Source: Anaerolineales bacterium (lineage in GTDB: Bacteria > Chloroflexota > Anaerolineae > Anaerolineales > UBA11858). From it: a DNA stretch of 39,400 bases. Made by a program: the position numbers and the translations under genes. The stretch is taken from NCBI GenBank assembly GCA_016785015.1, contig JADHTJ010000028.1, positions 1 to 39,400 of the forward strand. The letters run 5' to 3'. Under the pieces are notes generated by a model. It was given only the letters and a program-made list of their open reading frames with translations. It did not search any database and was not told where the DNA came from. Of this stretch, positions 36,501 through 39,400 are shown one piece after another (position 1 is the stretch's first letter; every line of letters begins with the position of its first letter).

Positions 36501-37136
36501 CGAAATAACCTGGGACAATTGAAAATTTCGCAAGGTAAACTAAGCGAAGCGATTTTTCATCTGGAAAAATCGATCCATTCCGCGCGATTATCTGATTTGA
36601 CTCGTACGATGGTTCAGGCAATTGCCAATAAAGGTTATGCGTTGATCATAGCAGGCGAACTGAAGGAAGCTGCTGTCGTTCTTGCGGAAGGTGAAAATTT
36701 GAGCAACATGCACCGTTTTGGCGATTTGCTTTGTGAGGTGTTTTGGATGAAGGCTGAGTGTTTAATTGCGCAAATGGAAATTGCCACAGCCGTTGAAACT
36801 GCCATCTCTGCAATTGAGCAAGCCGGCGAATTGAAGCGCCGGGATCTCGAAGCCCAATCAATGCGCGTTTATGCTCGTGCGCTTCGCAAACGAGGTGATG
36901 TTGCTGATGCCAGAGATATTGCGCGCCAGGCTTGGCAAATTGTTGAAAAGGACTTTGATGTTCAAAAGCGCGCCCAATTTGCTCTCGAGTATGCACTGTG
37001 TCTGTCAGCAAACAATCAACATGCCGAAGCGGTTGATTTAGTTGAGAGCAATGTGCGGGGAGTCAGGCTTGTTGAACCTGAGTACATTTTCCGGGAGCTC
37101 GATGGCTCATTTGGAGAATTGGTTGCCTCCGCTTAG
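30519..37136 (+). CDS. Giant tandem-duplicated zinc-ribbon, class III cyclase, AAA ATPase and TPR protein
   Basis: From ATG at 30519 (AGAGG at 30507-30511) the protein has 2205 residues. Order: zinc ribbon C5/C8/C19/C22; class III nucleotide cyclase domain about 45-235 with metal aspartates D55 and D99 and the transition-state pair N176/R180; STAND-like AAA ATPase with Walker A GDAGVGKT 276-283 and Walker B D402/D403; TPR repeats about 660-1130; a second cyclase-like domain about 1140-1330; a second ATPase with Walker A-like AEAGMGKT 1367-1374 (first Gly replaced by Ala) and Walker B E1476/D1477; TPR repeats about 1740-2190. In the second cyclase D1147 is kept, but the other metal position is S1190 and N/R are replaced by R and L, so it is probably inactive. 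Soluble; likely makes cAMP or cGMP in response to partners. The GTP/ATP choice is not readable. ATG at 30489 lacks a ribosome site. Confidence 0.88.
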   Translation: MANSCPICGKQIALDFRYCGYCGEEIENFKLQELDGINFIKDRGSRRFVTVLFADMTNYTRASEKLDPEIVFRTLRIVLERLAQVIKKYGGRIDRYYGDGFLATFGIPEAIEDDQRRALLASVEMQQYMEEQKFEVLKNFNWELQLRIGINTGHVISGQLDTGHIFDSSIFGHTVNLASRLQASARPGTILVTEQVYHQMRLGFKFQVPVKLNLRGIDEPVVAYEFIEVRENPESMRGLVGRSVPLIGRDREYELLITNLEKLTIEQQGMVALVTGDAGVGKTRLLDEILLPEGLNFRIVRIQNTEYEMTGYALIREMLLSLAEIDPRESLPDQKEHLFDFLSRTNEMGEDNSSIFEGIIFGKSLSEEGGSDLLNYQKSLVVALRRILGSLLRQKPLVMVFDDIQWADSSSMEILSNLVRLTFELSLAMIFVARSEYRKCLPEFLRESNFPQKAKFINIHLQSLTYEQSDQLVELLLNKIKLPQTLKQNIFTRTSGNPFYIEEIVRVFIDEKIVYFENGDWNLIDLWSELFGKVPETIKGLLLSRYDRQPYHLKMIMDAASVFGQSFHLRLLAMVLGMADMELRKNVKDLLQVDFLRRSSGFDSEFYSFRHALLRDAIYGTILIEDRRKLHQSIADTLIEFAEEYYVDSDAVISHHLSICDSENAVSYILCAAKQAVGRYANEEAISYFNRVKEIVGRDSSRKDYIDAIIGLSEVLNRMGESHTAIEELNNAQDSLDEKQLIDYRREDIYFQLGLAFYNIDDLSQSLKHFESATVILERNFNGKHSFHIADVEMEIGWIYYSEGDFERAQPKAESALRLATKAGKLESEGNAYKLLASIYFKMGQMQEAISMAENSLKIREQLGDIWGAASSQTTLGYFYHQIGQWTLSEKMLRQAIYVQGEVGDYYNLLGSWVNLGILLQDMGKFDESIDCINSAISILSDHEFPLSDVSAVYLTRGQVFLRSGELKLATTDFEMGLETAQSQSTSDWIALAYTYLADGHLNNGKIAEAERLILESMELIDHSTTNEFKVEMYRVKANISRTRGEFQEAHQENRVAQNLMREIGNRYEVARLILDKAEIYLAQVERVIPLKVILEDMEFALDTFQKLDAEKDIVLAEEYVFQIMADQTVGEEKLDEKWVYPVVVVDIRTSLLALVDEQLEQVLVAKRGLTDELKKFAEKQNIFLSSIPSGISLILSNIYPQAIDRMVLNAVEVAQSVIMSCARLNKSLRRNYGFELQMKIGIAIGTVNELICNQEQAALFSNVSQLGRQADLLAEIAMDFQVLLTGEIPANLHDSFELELFNHCDDREVPQLVYLLGEAISNAGYEHDLPQASSKLVGRAGELDLICERINHAKATNRGSITYIEAEAGMGKTRLLKEVMGTVGEHTMFLNGKCEAFRSNISFWPLIEILENVFLPENPEYLRLKSILGMRPPDEADEALLSNLPPDAVNKEIFACVREFLIRISEQQPLVLVFEDVHFIDLSSLDLLDYLISIIAEAPISMILISRSEMPGPHRSFVKKVEKVCQENYLNINFSELGEQESLDLIRDLLESDVLPDGLDALYEPFIGHPLSIEEATRCLVEQRWLQKIKNKWVLADSLNSTSGQMPTTYREVLLRRLNRLDAESLHVLQAAALLGEVFDRITLKYMITESSFAQRLTELSKKGWLQKSKVGNPSQYHFNHTLTRETIYSTLVRSKKQLLHQRAGEAIEFLYPENQEENLEVLAYHFEQSGLLEKNLYYAVRAAEKCARRNALEESRRYFRQAESILDQRYQPHSRTMIRVLLGLADVHLRLGEPSTAVESAQKLIAGSKDLPKTLRAACFRRVGSARQMQGDLEAALNLFQQAHKILNMSDESIEKSSDKYFVSIEEEQMEIQIGLARIYFDMHRNLDAKEQAVKSLDNFNQDRYPASAARLCNLLAGIMHRERNVEEAIKLAERGLAIYQANGFRDGASDTYSNLGILSVAMQDFESANNYFSLALEINESLGDVEGISITRNNLGQLKISQGKLSEAIFHLEKSIHSARLSDLTRTMVQAIANKGYALIIAGELKEAAVVLAEGENLSNMHRFGDLLCEVFWMKAECLIAQMEIATAVETAISAIEQAGELKRRDLEAQSMRVYARALRKRGDVADARDIARQAWQIVEKDFDVQKRAQFALEYALCLSANNQHAEAVDLVESNVRGVRLVEPEYIFRELDGSFGELVASA

Positions 37137-37140
37137 ATGA

Positions 37141-38403
37141 TCAAGGATTTGCAAAAGTGGTATTTGAGGGGCGATGTGTATTTTTACTCCAATTTGATTT
37201 GATAACTTCAATCAGGTCGCTGGTGCTGACGTCCTCGTGATGATCTGGGTCTGGGCCGTGACGAAAATTGAAGGCATCATTTTCTTCCTGGAGTTGTTCC
37301 CAAGATGTTTGCCACTGCCAGAGCGCGTGATTGATGCCGCGCGCTTCAAGTAATTCTATTTCGTCGGCAACGAATGCCGCTGCGCCAGGAACCCAGCGGA
37401 TAAGTCCAAATTCATTGACTGTCACCGCTACATCGTGGTTTGAAACAAAGCTGTCAATTATGGAGAAGAGTTCATTTTCCAGCCAGGCACGGTTGAACGG
37501 GTCATCCCTGTTATCCCAATCTAAATCCATCTCTCCAGGATAGCTATAATCGGAATCTCTCCATTGATGCGTATAGCCATGTGGTGCGTATTGGTGGGCG
37601 GCATAGATGACGTAGACGTCGTCAATCGGTTCAATCCAAGGCAGCCAGTCGATCGAGCTGTAGGCCATTCCGCCAACAATTATGGGTGTGCTGCTATCGG
37701 TCTTTCGGATGGCTGAGACGATCTTGGGGTATAACTGGTTCCAGTCGTAAAGGGTGTTGGCATACTCTGCATAGAAAACCTCTTGATCCCACTCATCCAA
37801 CCAGATTTCATTGCTGTTGGGCTCGACCATTAAGTCGTAGCCCACGACGATCGGATTGTCTTTGTATCTCTGTGCAGTATATGCCCACATCTTACTCCAT
37901 GCTTCTTGGGCATTTTCATCACGCCAGACTTCATTGTTGAGATAGCTCTCGTCATACCAATCGCCAACTTCTTCAAAACAACAGAGGCCAAATTCGCTGC
38001 GTCCAGGCCCGGTGCGGAAGCTGATCACAGCAAACATATCTGCTTCTTTAATCATTTCAAGCAGCGTGTCGAGATTTTCTTGTACATCAAGATCGACTTC
38101 ATAGGGCGGGTTTTCAGAAAATAGCCCGGGGTGTGAGATATTCACAAAATTGGCACCCCACGCCGCCAGAAGATCAAAATCGGCTTGGGTATAGGGTGGC
38201 CCTAAAGGTCCAGGTCCCATAAATTCCGCCCCATCCAACTCAAGGTAAATTCGTCGTTGGAAGGTGTTTGCACCACGCAAGTGAGGTCCATCCACCCAGA
38301 GATCCCATTTTATAGCAGACGACTGCGATTCGGCCGCAATCGCAATTGAATAGGTAATAAATACCGAGATAGCTACAATTGCAAAAAAAGAATATTTTTT
38401 CAT
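37141..38403 (-). CDS. Secreted GH5-like glycoside hydrolase
   Basis: From ATG at 38403 (AGGAAGG 6 bases upstream) the product has 420 residues: a signal peptide with likely cleavage after IAIAA near residue 24, then a TIM-barrel hydrolase. Landmarks fit glycoside hydrolase clan A, family 5-like: LRGANTF near 40, WGANFVNIS, YDLMVEPN with a VEP in place of the usual NEP acid/base, AAHQYAPHG and the nucleophile region VNEFG. It would cleave beta-glycans outside the membrane. It starts 1 base after the upstream stop, so it is co-transcribed with the deacetylase-like gene. It converges on the cyclase gene with only 4 bases between stops. Confidence 0.8.
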   Translation of the reverse strand: MKKYSFFAIVAISVFITYSIAIAAESQSSAIKWDLWVDGPHLRGANTFQRRIYLELDGAEFMGPGPLGPPYTQADFDLLAAWGANFVNISHPGLFSENPPYEVDLDVQENLDTLLEMIKEADMFAVISFRTGPGRSEFGLCCFEEVGDWYDESYLNNEVWRDENAQEAWSKMWAYTAQRYKDNPIVVGYDLMVEPNSNEIWLDEWDQEVFYAEYANTLYDWNQLYPKIVSAIRKTDSSTPIIVGGMAYSSIDWLPWIEPIDDVYVIYAAHQYAPHGYTHQWRDSDYSYPGEMDLDWDNRDDPFNRAWLENELFSIIDSFVSNHDVAVTVNEFGLIRWVPGAAAFVADEIELLEARGINHALWQWQTSWEQLQEENDAFNFRHGPDPDHHEDVSTSDLIEVIKSNWSKNTHRPSNTTFANP

Positions 38404-38404
38404 A

Positions 38405-39400
38405 TCAACCTTCCTGGCAAGCAGATTCCCAAGCTTCATAAAGTTCTCCAATTTCAGCAAAACTCGTCCATTGGATATAACCCTGTTCGACTAAGGGATC
38501 AATGACCTCTGTCAGCATTTCGTTCCAAGCATTGAGATGATCGAGAAACTCCTGCGAAAACTGGACTTCGCCGCTGGCCTGGTTATATTTCAAATAATTG
38601 GGGTCACCAATACGGGAATAGAAATGCCCCACATGGGTGATGACGTAAAAGGAGTTGACGCGTACAGGATCGGCGAAGCGGATGAACTGACTGAGCATAG
38701 GCTGGATGCGCTCGGTAACGCGCTGCGGGTGTCGGGTAAGCGCTTGCCCCCAACCTGGGATGTAAGTAATTTGGGCATTAGCATTGTGGGTGAGAAAACC
38801 ATCAATATCATGAAGGGCATTGACTTGTCCTGGACGCCAGGGATTGTTATACAAGTAATCATATGAACCTTGGGTGGTTCTGTCCTTGAAAGCTGAAAGA
38901 GTCTTGATGCCTGCTTCAGAGAATCTGTCGTTGGCAGGGAAATCGAAATTGCCATTGTGGTCAGTGACGGGGATGCCAGAAGCGCTCTCAAATAATTCTC
39001 GCATGTTCCGAGCATAATCGACGATAGCATCATTGTCGATATTCTTTGCCCAGCCCTGGTTTGTGTTGCAATCGTTGGAACTGCGCGGGATACCATCTGG
39101 GTCGGTGCAGTTTGGGCCGTGCGTGTGGTTGGAATACACCACGTTGTAATTCTGCGATAACTCAGCCAAAAGACCGGGGTGGAAGCCGGCTTCTGCTGCC
39201 TGGGGCCAATCCTGTTCGGGTTGGATGGTTAGGAAGCCGCCATGTTGATGAATAATCTTGGCTAATTCAGTAAATATTGCGGTTTGCTCTTCGAAGTAAG
39301 CGCGGCTGGTTTGCAGCTGATTGGGGTCTTCGATGTGAATGACAATGTTGAAGTGGGTGACGGCGGCAGGTTCTAGAGGCACGGTCACGCCGCCCACAGA
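38405..39400 (-). CDS. Polysaccharide-deacetylase-like protein, 5' end beyond the window
   Basis: The frame is open to the right edge, so at least 331 residues of a longer protein are seen. HFNIVIHIEDP, FLTIQPEQDW, YSNHTHGPNC (a possible HxH metal site), HNGNFDFPANDRF and VITHVGHF suggest a beta/alpha-barrel deacetylase or related carbohydrate esterase (NodB-like arrangement of early acidic and later histidine residues), but the match is weak. It is upstream of and co-transcribed with the GH5-like gene; the pair may remodel an exported glycan. A start within the window (GTG at 39397) is possible but not supported by a visible ribosome site. Confidence 0.5.
   Translation of the reverse strand, partial: SVGGVTVPLEPAAVTHFNIVIHIEDPNQLQTSRAYFEEQTAIFTELAKIIHQHGGFLTIQPEQDWPQAAEAGFHPGLLAELSQNYNVVYSNHTHGPNCTDPDGIPRSSNDCNTNQGWAKNIDNDAIVDYARNMRELFESASGIPVTDHNGNFDFPANDRFSEAGIKTLSAFKDRTTQGSYDYLYNNPWRPGQVNALHDIDGFLTHNANAQITYIPGWGQALTRHPQRVTERIQPMLSQFIRFADPVRVNSFYVITHVGHFYSRIGDPNYLKYNQASGEVQFSQEFLDHLNAWNEMLTEVIDPLVEQGYIQWTSFAEIGELYEAWESACQEG

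Noticed and set aside
1-39400. parS-like sites near parAB
   Set aside because: No TGTTTCACGTGAAACA-type sequence was noticed on reading. A systematic degenerate search was not possible, so distant or variant sites cannot be excluded.
1-39400. CRISPR arrays, tRNA or rRNA genes, complete insertion sequences
   Set aside because: No regularly spaced repeats, cloverleaf-like sequences or transposase-like proteins were recognised in the window.

Overview
No RNA genes, CRISPR arrays or intact insertion sequences were seen. The window looks like a chromosomal segment of a bacterium, most plausibly a Chloroflexota member of the Anaerolineae type (inference). Support for that is the rpmH-rnpA-yidD-yidC-jag block next to parA-parB, a short YidC without a large periplasmic domain, and very large cyclase/ATPase/TPR signalling proteins. 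This is a reading from gene style and order, not from a search.

Region 1 (1-11642, plus strand apart from a partial gene at the left edge) is an exopolysaccharide cluster: Wzy/O-antigen-ligase-like polymerase, Wzx-type flippase, two overlapping GT4 glycosyltransferases, a membrane GT2 synthase directly followed by a BcsB-like protein, a terminator, then a small ABM-domain protein, an APH-fold kinase and a third GT4. Region 2 (11763-20001, mixed strands) adds tailoring and precursor genes: a membrane-anchored glycosidase-like protein, a sulfotransferase, RmlC, an AT-rich membrane protein of unknown function, a COG4091-type oxidoreductase with a SAF-like C-terminus, a GT2, RmlA and a sugar-nucleotide epimerase. 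RmlB and RmlD are not in the window. Together these genes would make, assemble, export and decorate an acidic or deoxysugar-containing polymer.

Region 3 (20312-28421, minus strand) is housekeeping. A clear promoter at 28393-28421 drives rpmH, rnpA and yidD, probably continuing through a propeller lipoprotein, yidC and jag to a strong terminator at 24517-24558. A second unit, PfkB kinase-parA-parB-amidohydrolase, follows and may begin with a leaderless transcript. A 24-bp perfect palindrome lies beyond it.

Region 4 (28473-39400) holds an MFS exporter, a 574-bp gap and a giant 2205-residue protein. The gap is not empty: it contains a self-contained transcription unit with promoter, ideal ribosome site, a 31-codon ORF and a terminator. 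The giant protein is an internal tandem duplication of a cyclase-ATPase-TPR module in which only the first cyclase keeps its catalytic residues. Two secreted or envelope carbohydrate-active proteins (GH5-like and deacetylase-like) converge on it from the right edge. The peptide unit plus the duplicated sensor is the best candidate here for an undescribed system, but a functional link between them is only a hypothesis.
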